Positions 1-7,063 of a stretch of DNA of 10,750 bases are shown piece by piece. Source of the stretch: Clostridiales bacterium (GTDB lineage: Bacteria > Bacillota > Clostridia > Lachnospirales > WRAX01); assembly GCA_031271375.1 (NCBI GenBank), contig JAISVU010000115.1, forward strand, positions 1-10,750, written 5' to 3'. Each line of letters begins with the position of its first letter. Position 1 is the stretch's first letter. A model generated the notes under the pieces. The model made no database searches and was not told the origin of the DNA. It saw nothing but the letters and a program-made list of their open reading frames with translations. The translations under genes and the position numbers were made by a program.

Positions 1-1939
1 TGTCCGCTGCGGCGTCACTGGGGAACGCAACGCGGAGCCGGTGATCCTTCGCTTTATTGTCTATCTCCGTCTCAAACTCCAAATATCCGCTGTCTCTCCT
101 GAGGGTTACTCTCGTCTTAATCGGTATGTCCACCCGCTCTGTTGAACGCGTGAGCCTGTCCGGCGTAAGCCCGGCGGGTACGCTCAAGACTTGGCTTATC
201 AGCAGCTCGCCCTTTAATGGATTGTTCTCGACGATGTCAACAGTCAGGCCGCTGCCCATACTGACGGCGGCGAAGTCGCCGTACGGCGCTTGGTGGATAA
301 ACCCGTCCCCGGCCTCGCCTTCGTCAATGAACGCGTTTAACCCTGAATAAACCTGCCCGGAACGCTTATCCGTTACGGTCAGCGTCCCGTCCGCCTGCAC
401 CCGCGCTTCCAGCAGTTCGTTCTCCAGCATGCCCGGCGCTTTGACAATCCCGGACAAAGCGCGGTCATGCATCCCGCCGCCCCGCACCTCCAGCAGCTTT
501 CCGCCCAGCGGCGGCAGGCTGCCCGGATCGATCGTCAATGTGAATATACTGACATGGAGCTGGCCGACAAGCCCGGAAAACGGCACATACCTAAGCAAAT
601 AGTCATTTCGGACGCTTAAGACATGCGCCGGAACCTCTTTGCCTTCAAAGAACAAATGGGGCTCGGAGAAGCTGCGGTTAGCCGCGACGATCACTTCGGC
701 CGTTACCGGTTCCCCGCGCGTAACAGGCGAGGGGTTCCGTATCAGCAGACCTTCGTCCGGGCAGTCTGTCATCCTGCGGACAAGCCGCTGTTCCAGTTCA
801 TTGCAGATTTCTGTGGCGATATCGTTTATTTTATCATATCTCGTCAAAATTTCCCTGTAACTGGTTTCGCTGTTGGAGCAGCAAAGGCTGTCGTGCGCGT
901 GGTTTTGCAGCAGGATATCCCAAGCCTGTTCATAAGAGGCATATGGCAGGTTATCCTCGCCCAGCGCCGACATCATCGCCATCAGCGGCTCGACCCTCCG
1001 CATCATCAGGCGCTCCATCGCGCGGTTATACATCTTAACATCCATGCGGGAGGACTGCGCGCCGGTCAGCACCAGCAGCGAACGCCCGTCCTTGAGTTCC
1101 CCGCGGACGGTCACGGGCTCCCTTTCCAGCGAGGCTTCCGTGTCGTCTATGTAGCGGCGGAAATTGCTCTGGAAGGTTTCCGCGTCGGGATAATGTTCGT
1201 TGACCTTCGCGATAGCCGCAGGGTGATGCGGGTTCGGACGCATATGGTCCACGCCGTTCATCGCCAGGATATTCGGCGACAGCGAGCGCGGGCGTTCGGC
1301 CATTACATAATCCATGCGCTGCGGCATAGAGGGCATTACGATCTTCTGCCCAAAGACGCTGAACGCCTGTTCCTCTTCGCGGTCGGATAGGCCGCACGCG
1401 CTTATATAGTGGTTAATCAGGGCGCACGCGCCTACGACGGTTCCGTCCGCGCCTTCCCATCTCATTAAGGTATCGCTGCCCTTTGGCATACCCCGCGCGC
1501 CGATCAGATGGGTCATTCCAAACTGCTCCATCATCTGCGGGAGCTGGGTATGGTAGCCGAACTGGTCGGGCTGGTAGTTGATATCGCTCATGCCGCCGCC
1601 GTATGCTTCCATGTCCTTGCGCCCTGCCAGAAGGTTTTGAACCTGGGCCTCGCCGCAGGACATATAGGTATTGGGCTGAGTGAACCACGGGCCGATCAGC
1701 ATACGGCCCTCGCGTATCAGTTTTTCAAGCCTTGGGCGGTTTTCCGGGCGTAAGTCCAGATAATCCCGTATCAAGAGGGTGTGGCCGTCCGCTACAAACC
1801 ACTCGATATCGTGTTTCTCCATACTGTCGATTAGTCCGTCCATCAGCGGAATTAAGCGGTAACGGTATTTCTCCAGCGTGTAGTACCACTCCCTATCCCA
1901 GTGGGTATGGGGGACGACGTGAATTCTGCTCTTTTCCAT
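1..1939 (-). CDS. Family GH38 alpha-mannosidase (MngB-like), 3' end outside the window
   Basis: This gene is open through the left edge: 646 codons are present, about three quarters of a typical 850-900-residue MngB-type enzyme. GH38 enzymes hydrolyse alpha-mannosides with retention, using a divalent metal. The N-terminus carries HTHWDREW at residues 11-18, where H13 and D15 correspond to the metal ligands. PDQFGYH at 124-130 contains the expected nucleophile D125. QNHAHDS at 345-351 supplies the third metal-binding histidine, probably H349. The part near the left edge (NKAKDHRLRVAFP) matches the C-terminal beta domain of the family. No signal peptide is seen, so it should act in the cytoplasm on imported glycans. 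The start at 1939 has AAAGGA ten bases upstream; an in-frame ATG at 1948 lies almost on that site and is less likely. It is the last operon gene visible. The family is certain; the exact substrate (free oligosaccharide, phosphorylated mannosylglycerate or other) is not. Confidence 0.93.
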   Translation of the reverse strand, partial: MEKSRIHVVPHTHWDREWYYTLEKYRYRLIPLMDGLIDSMEKHDIEWFVADGHTLLIRDYLDLRPENRPRLEKLIREGRMLIGPWFTQPNTYMSCGEAQVQNLLAGRKDMEAYGGGMSDINYQPDQFGYHTQLPQMMEQFGMTHLIGARGMPKGSDTLMRWEGADGTVVGACALINHYISACGLSDREEEQAFSVFGQKIVMPSMPQRMDYVMAERPRSLSPNILAMNGVDHMRPNPHHPAAIAKVNEHYPDAETFQSNFRRYIDDTEASLEREPVTVRGELKDGRSLLVLTGAQSSRMDVKMYNRAMERLMMRRVEPLMAMMSALGEDNLPYASYEQAWDILLQNHAHDSLCCSNSETSYREILTRYDKINDIATEICNELEQRLVRRMTDCPDEGLLIRNPSPVTRGEPVTAEVIVAANRSFSEPHLFFEGKEVPAHVLSVRNDYLLRYVPFSGLVGQLHVSIFTLTIDPGSLPPLGGKLLEVRGGGMHDRALSGIVKAPGMLENELLEARVQADGTLTVTDKRSGQVYSGLNAFIDEGEAGDGFIHQAPYGDFAAVSMGSGLTVDIVENNPLKGELLISQVLSVPAGLTPDRLTRSTERVDIPIKTRVTLRRDSGYLEFETEIDNKAKDHRLRVAFPSDAAAD

Positions 1940-1973
1940 GTTAGGCATGTCCTTTCTGTTTTGCTAAATTAAC

Positions 1974-1992
1974 GGGCGGTTAGTAACCGCCC
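1974..1992. repeat. Perfect 9-bp palindrome between the SGNH hydrolase and mannosidase genes
   Basis: GGGCGGTTA is followed by one base and its exact reverse complement TAACCGCCC. It begins directly after the stop codon of the SGNH hydrolase gene and fills most of the 53-base gap before the mannosidase. The GC-rich arms could form a hairpin in the mRNA, but no run of U follows it, so it is a poor intrinsic terminator. It looks like a dispersed REP-type palindrome or an mRNA-stabilising hairpin; other copies cannot be checked in this window. Confidence 0.7.
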
Positions 1993-2985
1993 CTACGAAA
2001 CCGGAACCCAGTCCTCCGCCGCGCCTTTTTCCACAAACACGGCTTCGGCGGTTAAGGCGATGCCGTCCAGCGCGCTTTTAGCGACGAGGCGCCCGTTAAA
2101 CCATGTGAAATCGACGTTGCAGTCCTTGCAGAACATCGCTGCCCTGCCTCGGGCGGCAAGCCGCGTCGCCCCGTTCTCACTAACATAAAACTCCGTATCG
2201 CCTGTGACATGATAGACCCTATCCTCTATTATCAGCGTTTTCTGCCTTGCGTTTACGCATATCCTGTCGCGTACAGCTTGCCGCGTTACCGCCTCCGCCT
2301 TTTCCGGCATCTTATACGGCCCGAACTTAGGGGCGTACCCGCTTATGCCAAGCCCCTGCATTATTTGATCCAGCATTATTTCTTTCAGGCGCGGGGCGGG
2401 ATGTATCCCGTCGGCGGCAAGGACGTCGGGCGGCGTCCCCGCTTCTAACTCCTGCCGGATAATCTCGGCGAGGGGAATAAGTTTAAGCCGGTACTCGGCG
2501 GCGAGCTGGCGGACTGCGGCGGTCATTTCACGTACGGAGGGCAGAAATCCGTTCAGATTCTCAATCACGCAGTTCCGCTGCATCTCCGGCGTCGCCTCAA
2601 TCAAGAACGGCTCCATCACCAGCAGTTCCGCCTGTGTTTTGGATAAAAACTCGCCCAGAAGCAGCCTGTAGACGCGCTCGAAGGCGGCGCGGCCCTTGTA
2701 GCCGTTCCAAGCGTCGTTTACGCCTATCAGTATCACGATATAGTCCGGCTGAAGCTCTATATCCCCGCTGATACGGTAATAGAGGTTCAGCGGCGTATCG
2801 CCCGCGACGCCGGTGTTAAAGACGGTTATACGCTCCCCGGGGTGCAGCGCTTTCATTGCCTCGGCGAACATATGCGGATGGCTTTCACCCAGCGAAGCCA
2901 AGTCGGCATAGCTCCGCCCGCCGTCGGTGATGGAATCGCCGGAAAACAGTACGCGGGCATTGGGCACAAGCCCTGTCTTTGTCAT
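1993..2985 (-). CDS. SGNH/GDSL-type hydrolase with unassigned C-terminal domain
   Basis: A 330-residue protein with all the blocks of the SGNH hydrolase fold: GDSITD at 16-21 with nucleophile S18, TGVAGDT at 58-64 with the oxyanion-hole glycine, GVND at 88-91 with N90, and DGIHP at 192-196 giving the catalytic D192 and H195. Such enzymes are serine esterases; carbohydrate-linked members often remove acetyl groups from glycans. There is no signal peptide, so it is likely cytoplasmic. Residues from about 215 to 330 lie beyond the catalytic domain, contain several short beta-strand-like stretches, and match no family I recognise. The ATG at 2985 is preceded by AGAGGA at good spacing, 20 bases after the permease stop, so it is translated as part of the operon. 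Between transporter genes and a mannosidase, deacylation of an imported glycan is a reasonable guess, not shown by the sequence. Confidence 0.88.
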   Translation of the reverse strand: MTKTGLVPNARVLFSGDSITDGGRSYADLASLGESHPHMFAEAMKALHPGERITVFNTGVAGDTPLNLYYRISGDIELQPDYIVILIGVNDAWNGYKGRAAFERVYRLLLGEFLSKTQAELLVMEPFLIEATPEMQRNCVIENLNGFLPSVREMTAAVRQLAAEYRLKLIPLAEIIRQELEAGTPPDVLAADGIHPAPRLKEIMLDQIMQGLGISGYAPKFGPYKMPEKAEAVTRQAVRDRICVNARQKTLIIEDRVYHVTGDTEFYVSENGATRLAARGRAAMFCKDCNVDFTWFNGRLVAKSALDGIALTAEAVFVEKGAAEDWVPVS

Positions 2986-3005
2986 AGTATTCCTCTTTTC
3001 TCGTC

Positions 3006-3953
3006 TTAGCCTTTTATCGACCCTATCATAACGCCTTTGGTGAAATGCTTTTGGAAGAACGGGTAGATAAGCGTTATCGGAACCGTGGCAAGCACCATCG
3101 CGGCCACCATAATGCTTGTGGAGGTGGCGCCCCTCATTTCAGCCGCTATCTGTGCCGCGCCGCCGCCGCTGCCGCCTTCGTTGGATTCTACCAGGGATTG
3201 CAGATACTGGGCCGAGAATATTACCTTTGAAAACAGATAGGCCAGCGTGTTTAAACCCTCTTTGCGGGTGTAAAGCATCGTATCCATCCAGGAGTTCCAG
3301 TGCCCGACGGCAGTGAATATCGAAATGGCGGCGATGACGGGCTTTGAGACAGGCAAAATGATGCGGTAGAATAGCGTGACATGGTTCGCGCCGTCCAGCA
3401 TCGCGGATTCCTCCAGCGAGGCGGGGATCTCCCGGAACGAGCCCATGAATATTATGGCGTAGAACATGCTGAACAGCCCGGGCAGGATATACACAAGGAA
3501 ATTGTTATACAGCCCGATATTCCTGATGAGCAGGAACGAGGGGATCATGCCGCCCGAAAAGAACATAGGGATCATTGCCAAAGTCATGTACAGCTTCCGG
3601 AATCGTAAATGGTTCTTGCTCATCGCGTATCCGAACATGGAGCACACCATCACCGACAGGGTTGTGGCGATTCCGGTGCGCAAAACGCTCATTACGGCGG
3701 CCATGCCAAACCCCTCGGCCCTCAGCGCCCTAGAGTAGTTGTCCATCGTGAAAACCCGGGGCAGGAAAAACAGCCCCTCCCTTGTAGCGTCGCGCCCGTC
3801 GTTAAACGACAGTACGATACAGTTGTAGAAGGGATAGATAAAGAAGATCATCAGTATCACCAGCGACACCATTACCGCCGCGCCGAAAATGGCTTCGCTG
3901 GGGCGCTGTTTAATCTTGTTCGGATTGCGTTTAAAGATTGATAATTTCGTCAT
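3006..3953 (-). CDS. Carbohydrate ABC transporter permease, YtcP/MalG type
   Basis: A 315-residue inner component of an ABC importer. About six hydrophobic segments are visible, starting at residues 24-45. The cytoplasmic EAA loop that docks the ATPase is at 181-200 (EESAMLDGAN followed by FYRIILP). The C-terminus KGVMIGSIKG is characteristic of the YtcP group. I chose the ATG at 3953 rather than a start 17 codons upstream because AAGGGGGGAG lies five bases before it. That ribosome binding site overlaps the stop codon of the preceding permease, and the gap is only 13 bases, so translation is probably coupled. A glycine-rich loop (ESNEGGSGGGAA, about 256-267) precedes the last membrane segment. 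No ATPase gene is present; transporters of this type in Bacillota commonly share an MsmX/MsmK-type ATPase encoded elsewhere. Confidence 0.93.
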   Translation of the reverse strand: MTKLSIFKRNPNKIKQRPSEAIFGAAVMVSLVILMIFFIYPFYNCIVLSFNDGRDATREGLFFLPRVFTMDNYSRALRAEGFGMAAVMSVLRTGIATTLSVMVCSMFGYAMSKNHLRFRKLYMTLAMIPMFFSGGMIPSFLLIRNIGLYNNFLVYILPGLFSMFYAIIFMGSFREIPASLEESAMLDGANHVTLFYRIILPVSKPVIAAISIFTAVGHWNSWMDTMLYTRKEGLNTLAYLFSKVIFSAQYLQSLVESNEGGSGGGAAQIAAEMRGATSTSIMVAAMVLATVPITLIYPFFQKHFTKGVMIGSIKG

Positions 3954-3966
3954 AACAGCTCCCCCC

Positions 3967-4917
3967 TTAAAATAGTCCCGAATGCTTTGTGAGACGTTTG
4001 ACAATGAAGTTGCCGCCCAGCAGCAGGATCATGCCTGTGATGCTGGTGAGCAGCCCGACGGCGGCGGCGTAGGAAAAACGCCCGTCTAAAAGGCCGACGT
4101 CGTATGTATAGGATTGCAGTATCATGCTGCGCGACGCGTTGCTGGGATTGCCCAGCATATAGCTCACGTCAAAGTTGCCGCCGATGATGCCGCTTATCTG
4201 CAGGATAAACAGAAGCGATATAGTTCCGGCAATCGAGGGGATCGTAATCAGGCGAATGCGCTGGAAGCGGCTCGCGCCGTCAATGATGGCGGCCTCGTAC
4301 TGCTCCTGGTCTATGCCGGAAATGGCCGCGATATATATAATAGCCGAGAAGCCGATCCCCTTCCACAGCTCCAGCATAAGCGTAATGCCCCAAAACATAT
4401 TGGCTTCGGACAAAAACGAAATCGGTTCCTTAATGAGTCCTATCGTTTGAAGGAAGGCGTTGACCCAGCCCGTCTGCGTCGACGTCCAGATAGGCACCAC
4501 CGCGCACACCACGGCCCAGGACACAAAATAGGGATAGTAGCTGACTGTTTGAAAGAAGCGCCGCAGCTTGCTGGAGCGCACTTCGTTGAACAGCAGCGCC
4601 AGTATAATCGGCGCTGGGAACAGCAGCGCCATGCGGAACAAACTCAGCCCGACGGAGTTGAACAGGGAACGGTGGACAAAGATATCGGTTAGGATGCTCC
4701 TAAAATGCTTCAGCCCTACCCAGTCGCTGCCGAATATGCCCTTGTTGAACGTGTAATCCTTAAACGCGATGATGATACCCGGCATTGGGCCGTAAGCAAA
4801 GATAATGAGAACGATTATCGCCGGCAATACCATCAGCTGCAAATCCCACTGGCGGACGACGGCATACTTTAAATTTTCTTTTAGATTGAACTTATTCGCT
4901 TTTTTCTCCTTTTTCAA
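3967..4917 (-). CDS. Carbohydrate ABC transporter permease, LplB type
   Basis: A 316-residue membrane permease, partner of the downstream YtcP-type subunit. The basic, Lys-rich N-terminus is followed by a hydrophobic segment at 28-50 and further segments to about residue 305. The EAA loop for ATPase contact lies at 207-228 (QYEAAIIDGASRFQRIRLITIP). Length and motifs fit the LplB family, which imports complex oligosaccharides with a LipO-type binding protein. The start codon is TTG at 4917, with GGAGGAGGG seven bases upstream; no ATG or GTG in the same frame lies near it. An out-of-frame ATG at 4922 reads Met-Ile-stop and overlaps the TTG. The gene is 161 bases downstream of the binding-protein gene, the longest gap in the operon. 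Confidence 0.94.
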   Translation of the reverse strand: MKKEKKANKFNLKENLKYAVVRQWDLQLMVLPAIIVLIIFAYGPMPGIIIAFKDYTFNKGIFGSDWVGLKHFRSILTDIFVHRSLFNSVGLSLFRMALLFPAPIILALLFNEVRSSKLRRFFQTVSYYPYFVSWAVVCAVVPIWTSTQTGWVNAFLQTIGLIKEPISFLSEANMFWGITLMLELWKGIGFSAIIYIAAISGIDQEQYEAAIIDGASRFQRIRLITIPSIAGTISLLFILQISGIIGGNFDVSYMLGNPSNASRSMILQSYTYDVGLLDGRFSYAAAVGLLTSITGMILLLGGNFIVKRLTKHSGLF

Positions 4918-4924
4918 ATCATTT

Positions 4925-4933
4925 CCCTCCTCC
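4925..4933 (-). promoter_or_regulatory. Strong ribosome binding site serving a TTG start
   Basis: GGAGGAGGG (read on the minus strand) lies seven bases before the TTG at 4917. The same site is also positioned for the ATG at 4922-4920, which opens a two-codon frame (ATG ATT TGA) overlapping the TTG. The site decides the permease start because no other in-frame start is close. Confidence 0.75.
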
Positions 4934-4960
4934 TGACGGTCGGTTATTGGTTTATCATAG

Positions 4961-4981
4961 ATTGCGGGTCAGGCCCGCAAT
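4961..4981. repeat. Perfect 8-bp inverted repeat, REP-like palindrome
   Basis: ATTGCGGG, a five-base loop TCAGG, then the exact complement CCCGCAAT. Read on the minus strand it is ATTGCGGGCCTGACCCGCAA followed by T, a form that resembles short palindromes scattered between genes in many bacteria. It lies in the gap between the binding-protein and first permease genes, about 30 bases before the permease ribosome binding site. It could be a mobile palindrome or a hairpin that protects the upstream mRNA; no U-run follows it. Confidence 0.7.
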
Positions 4982-5078
4982 GACATCATAGCAGCGAACA
5001 CCGTTCCCGCTGTTAAGAAAGAAGGGAAGAAGCCCTTGACGAATCCAGCCCCTTCCCCTCAGTCAAGAAAGAAGGTTG
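4982..5078 (-). other. Untranslated gap after the binding-protein gene, possibly structured
   Basis: No gene is seen here. On the minus strand it holds CTTGAC and its complement GTCAAG about 20 bases apart, two copies of an 11-base pyrimidine-rich stretch (CCTTCTTTCTT) 50 bases apart, and a short imperfect stem AGCGGGAAC/GTTCGCT. Hairpins in the gap after a solute-binding-protein gene often raise its expression over the permeases by stabilising the upstream mRNA; that role is an inference here. Confidence 0.4.
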
Positions 5079-6794
5079 TTATTCAGCTGTAAAACCTCTG
5101 CCCTGCCACTTGATATAGTTGGCGGTGTAATAGTCTTCCAGCGATTTGATGTCCAGCGCTTCGGCCTGGGAGACGAAGTTCGCGAATTCGGCCTCGAACT
5201 CCGCGTCATCGTCGGCGGTGATAATAGCAATCTGGGCCTCGCCGGTAAGCTGCATAAACTGATCGTACTTCATGCGCACGTCGTCGTCTTTGATGGTCTT
5301 GCTCAAATCGAACAGACGCTCGTTTTTCAAGTAAGGCGCAACGAGATTGGCGTTGTAGAGTTTAACGGGGTAGATGCCCGTGGGGGACTCCATAGCCATT
5401 GAATAGCCGGTGGTAAACCAGGAGTGCGTCTGGTTATTGGGGCCGTACTTCTTGGACATTTCCGACCAGCCGAATTCATTCTGGTAGTCCAGAAGGCTCT
5501 GCATCCAGCGGACGCCGCCGTCTTCAACGTATTCGAACGCGACGCCTTCGAGGCCGAAGCGGTTGTTGAGCGCGGCTTCGTCGCTGTACTCAAAGGCAAG
5601 GTATTCGATGGCGCGGGCTACGTTCTCCGAGTCTTTGCTGATGAAGACCGCCGTGTTTCCGCCCAGGTTGGCAATGTCGTTGTATCTCAGTTTAAGGTCG
5701 TCCCTGCTTACGCCTTCGGCCATCGGTGCGAGTACCGGCAATACCGGGCCGCTTAACTCGGAGCCACCGACTATTTTGCTGAACCATTCCCAGTCCTGAC
5801 CAACATAGGCGAACAGGTTGGCGGTTTCAAGAGCGGTCCACTGGTCTTCTGTTGACATGCCTAAGGTTGTGTCGGTTAGGCTTCCGTCCTGATACAGAGT
5901 ATTGAGGAAACGCATGGCTTCTTTGTATCTGGGGTCGCGAAGGCAGAGCTGCAATGTGTTGGAGCCGTCGTCCCAGAGCCAGCTCTGGCCGCCGTAGCAG
6001 CGGTAAATGAAGTTGATGGTATCGGTCGCCTGATCCCACATTAACCGCATCGGCATAAACGGGGAAGTGACTTCCGGGAACTTCTCGCGGCAGTCCAGCA
6101 GGTACTGGCGCAGGTCGTCTAATGTATTGATTTCGGGGGAGCCCATCTGCTCATAGTATTTCTTGTTGAGGCACAGCGTCTGGTCGCCGCCGGATATGGC
6201 TTTGTCCTCGCGGCTGTTCACAAGCTCCAGAATCCGCTCGCTGTCCGCAAACCAGTCGGCGGTGCGGTACAGGTGGCCGTCGTCCTCCTGAAACACTTCA
6301 TACAGTCCGCCCGGAAGTAAATCCAGGAACGCAGGGAAATATTCCTTCGCCACCTCGTCCAGCGGCAGCACGTATCCCTGCCGGATAAGGTTGTTTACGA
6401 TGGTGCCGAATCCGTTGGTAACGATAAGGTCGGGCAGCTTCTCGCCGCTGGCCAGCATCAGGTTCAGCTCCTCGCCGGTGGCGGTCGTGGCGTGCGTCGC
6501 GTCAATCGTAACGCCGACGGTTTCAGTGATCCACTGGCTCACCATGTCCTGACCCCAGCCATACCCCTCTCCACTATGCGGCCAGTCGATATAGGCCGTC
6601 AGGGTTACGGGATCCGTGCTGAACTCAACGCCGCTCAACGTGACTGTACCGCCTGCCGGAGCTTCCTGGGCCGGTGTGCCGCCTTCAACGGGGGGCGTTG
6701 TGCCGTCTCCGTTACAGCCCGCGGCCGCAGCCACGAGGAGAAGGCACATAATCAGCGCCGCGATCTTTTTAACGCGCGTGATCGGGTTTCTCAT
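5079..6794 (-). CDS. Lipoprotein sugar-binding protein of an ABC importer (LipO type)
   Basis: A 571-residue extracellular solute-binding protein. The N-terminus has basic residues (R2, R7, K9, K10), a hydrophobic stretch at 11-25 and a lipobox AAGC with the lipidated cysteine at C27, so the mature protein is tethered to the outer face of the membrane. A Gly/Pro/Thr-rich linker follows. Length and the downstream LplB and YtcP permeases place it with the large oligosaccharide-binding lipoproteins of that transporter group. The ATG at 6794 is preferred because AAGGAG lies eight bases upstream; a possible TTG start at 6833 would add 13 residues that spoil the signal peptide. It is the first gene of the operon, about 47 bases from the expected transcription start. 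The ligand cannot be read from the sequence; the GH38 gene suggests a mannose-containing oligosaccharide. Confidence 0.93.
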   Translation of the reverse strand: MRNPITRVKKIAALIMCLLLVAAAAGCNGDGTTPPVEGGTPAQEAPAGGTVTLSGVEFSTDPVTLTAYIDWPHSGEGYGWGQDMVSQWITETVGVTIDATHATTATGEELNLMLASGEKLPDLIVTNGFGTIVNNLIRQGYVLPLDEVAKEYFPAFLDLLPGGLYEVFQEDDGHLYRTADWFADSERILELVNSREDKAISGGDQTLCLNKKYYEQMGSPEINTLDDLRQYLLDCREKFPEVTSPFMPMRLMWDQATDTINFIYRCYGGQSWLWDDGSNTLQLCLRDPRYKEAMRFLNTLYQDGSLTDTTLGMSTEDQWTALETANLFAYVGQDWEWFSKIVGGSELSGPVLPVLAPMAEGVSRDDLKLRYNDIANLGGNTAVFISKDSENVARAIEYLAFEYSDEAALNNRFGLEGVAFEYVEDGGVRWMQSLLDYQNEFGWSEMSKKYGPNNQTHSWFTTGYSMAMESPTGIYPVKLYNANLVAPYLKNERLFDLSKTIKDDDVRMKYDQFMQLTGEAQIAIITADDDAEFEAEFANFVSQAEALDIKSLEDYYTANYIKWQGRGFTAE

Positions 6795-6847
6795 TTCCTT
6801 CACTCCTTTTTTGTTTGAACTGCCGTTCTGCAATATTACACAAATAA

Positions 6848-6876
6848 ATTATAAATGTAACGTTGCACGTTGTCAA
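6848..6876 (-). promoter_or_regulatory. Consensus sigma-70-type promoter of the sugar operon
   Basis: On the minus strand TTGACA (6876-6871) and TATAAT (6853-6848) are both exact consensus boxes, separated by exactly 17 bases. Transcription would begin near 6841, leaving an untranslated leader of about 47 bases before the binding-protein ATG at 6794. A LacI-type operator fills the spacer, so a bound repressor would exclude RNA polymerase. Confidence 0.88.
6855..6867. promoter_or_regulatory. Operator O1 for the LacI-family regulator
   Basis: ATGTAACGTTGCA is an imperfect dyad centred on a CG step at 6861/6862; the inner six bases AACGTT are a perfect palindrome. It shares 12 of 13 bases with the second site at 6963-6951 read on the other strand (ATGGAACGTTGCA). 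A central CG is usual for LacI-family operators, where the hinge-helix leucines insert. Its place between the -35 and -10 boxes argues for direct repression. Confidence 0.8.
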
Positions 6877-6945
6877 TACCCATTTTAAATTTATTTGCAA
6901 AACTTCAATATTTCCTGATACATAAAAATATCAACCAAATAAAAT

Positions 6946-6967
6946 CATAATGCAACGTTCCATAATG
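6946..6967. promoter_or_regulatory. Operator O2 for the LacI-family regulator
   Basis: A 22-base dyad centred on the CG step at 6956/6957, with 9 of 11 positions symmetric; the core is TGCAACGTTCCA. It is more symmetric than O1. Centres of the two sites are 95 bp apart, close to nine turns of the helix. It lies upstream of both divergent promoters (about 88 bases before the predicted regulator transcription start), which fits looping between O1 and O2 or autoregulation. Confidence 0.75.
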
Positions 6968-7009
6968 CCATAATGTATACGGTACTTTTTGGAAGTTTTG
7001 ATGTTTTTC

Positions 7010-7038
7010 TTGAAACATTCTTGAAGGTGTGATACACT
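7010..7038 (+). promoter_or_regulatory. Probable promoter of the LacI-family regulator gene
   Basis: TTGAAA at 7010-7015 and TACACT at 7033-7038 are separated by 17 bases. The -10 box is weak but preceded by TGA, an extended -10 element. Transcription would start near 7045, about 20 bases before the ATG. An imperfect dyad, GAAGGTGT...ACACTTC (7023-7040), overlaps the -10 box; it does not resemble the two operators. Confidence 0.55.
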
Positions 7039-7063
7039 TCTTTTGGAAAGGTATGGGAGATAA

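Noticed and set aside
623..1390. Long open frame on the plus strand (255 codons)
   Set aside because: It lies wholly inside the mannosidase gene on the other strand, whose minus-strand frame shows conserved GH38 motifs across the same bases; the plus-strand translation has no recognisable domain.
5015..5075. Tandem duplication suggested by two copies of AAGAAAGAAGG 50 bases apart
   Set aside because: Similarity stops after the 11-base stretch; the flanking bases do not match.
6795..6833. Upstream TTG start for the binding protein
   Set aside because: It would add a polar stretch before the signal peptide, and the ATG at 6794 has a well-placed AAGGAG.
6855..6867. Catabolite-responsive (cre) element
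   Set aside because: The dyad is two bases shorter than the 14-base cre consensus, and the same motif recurs at 6951-6963 beside a dedicated LacI-family gene.
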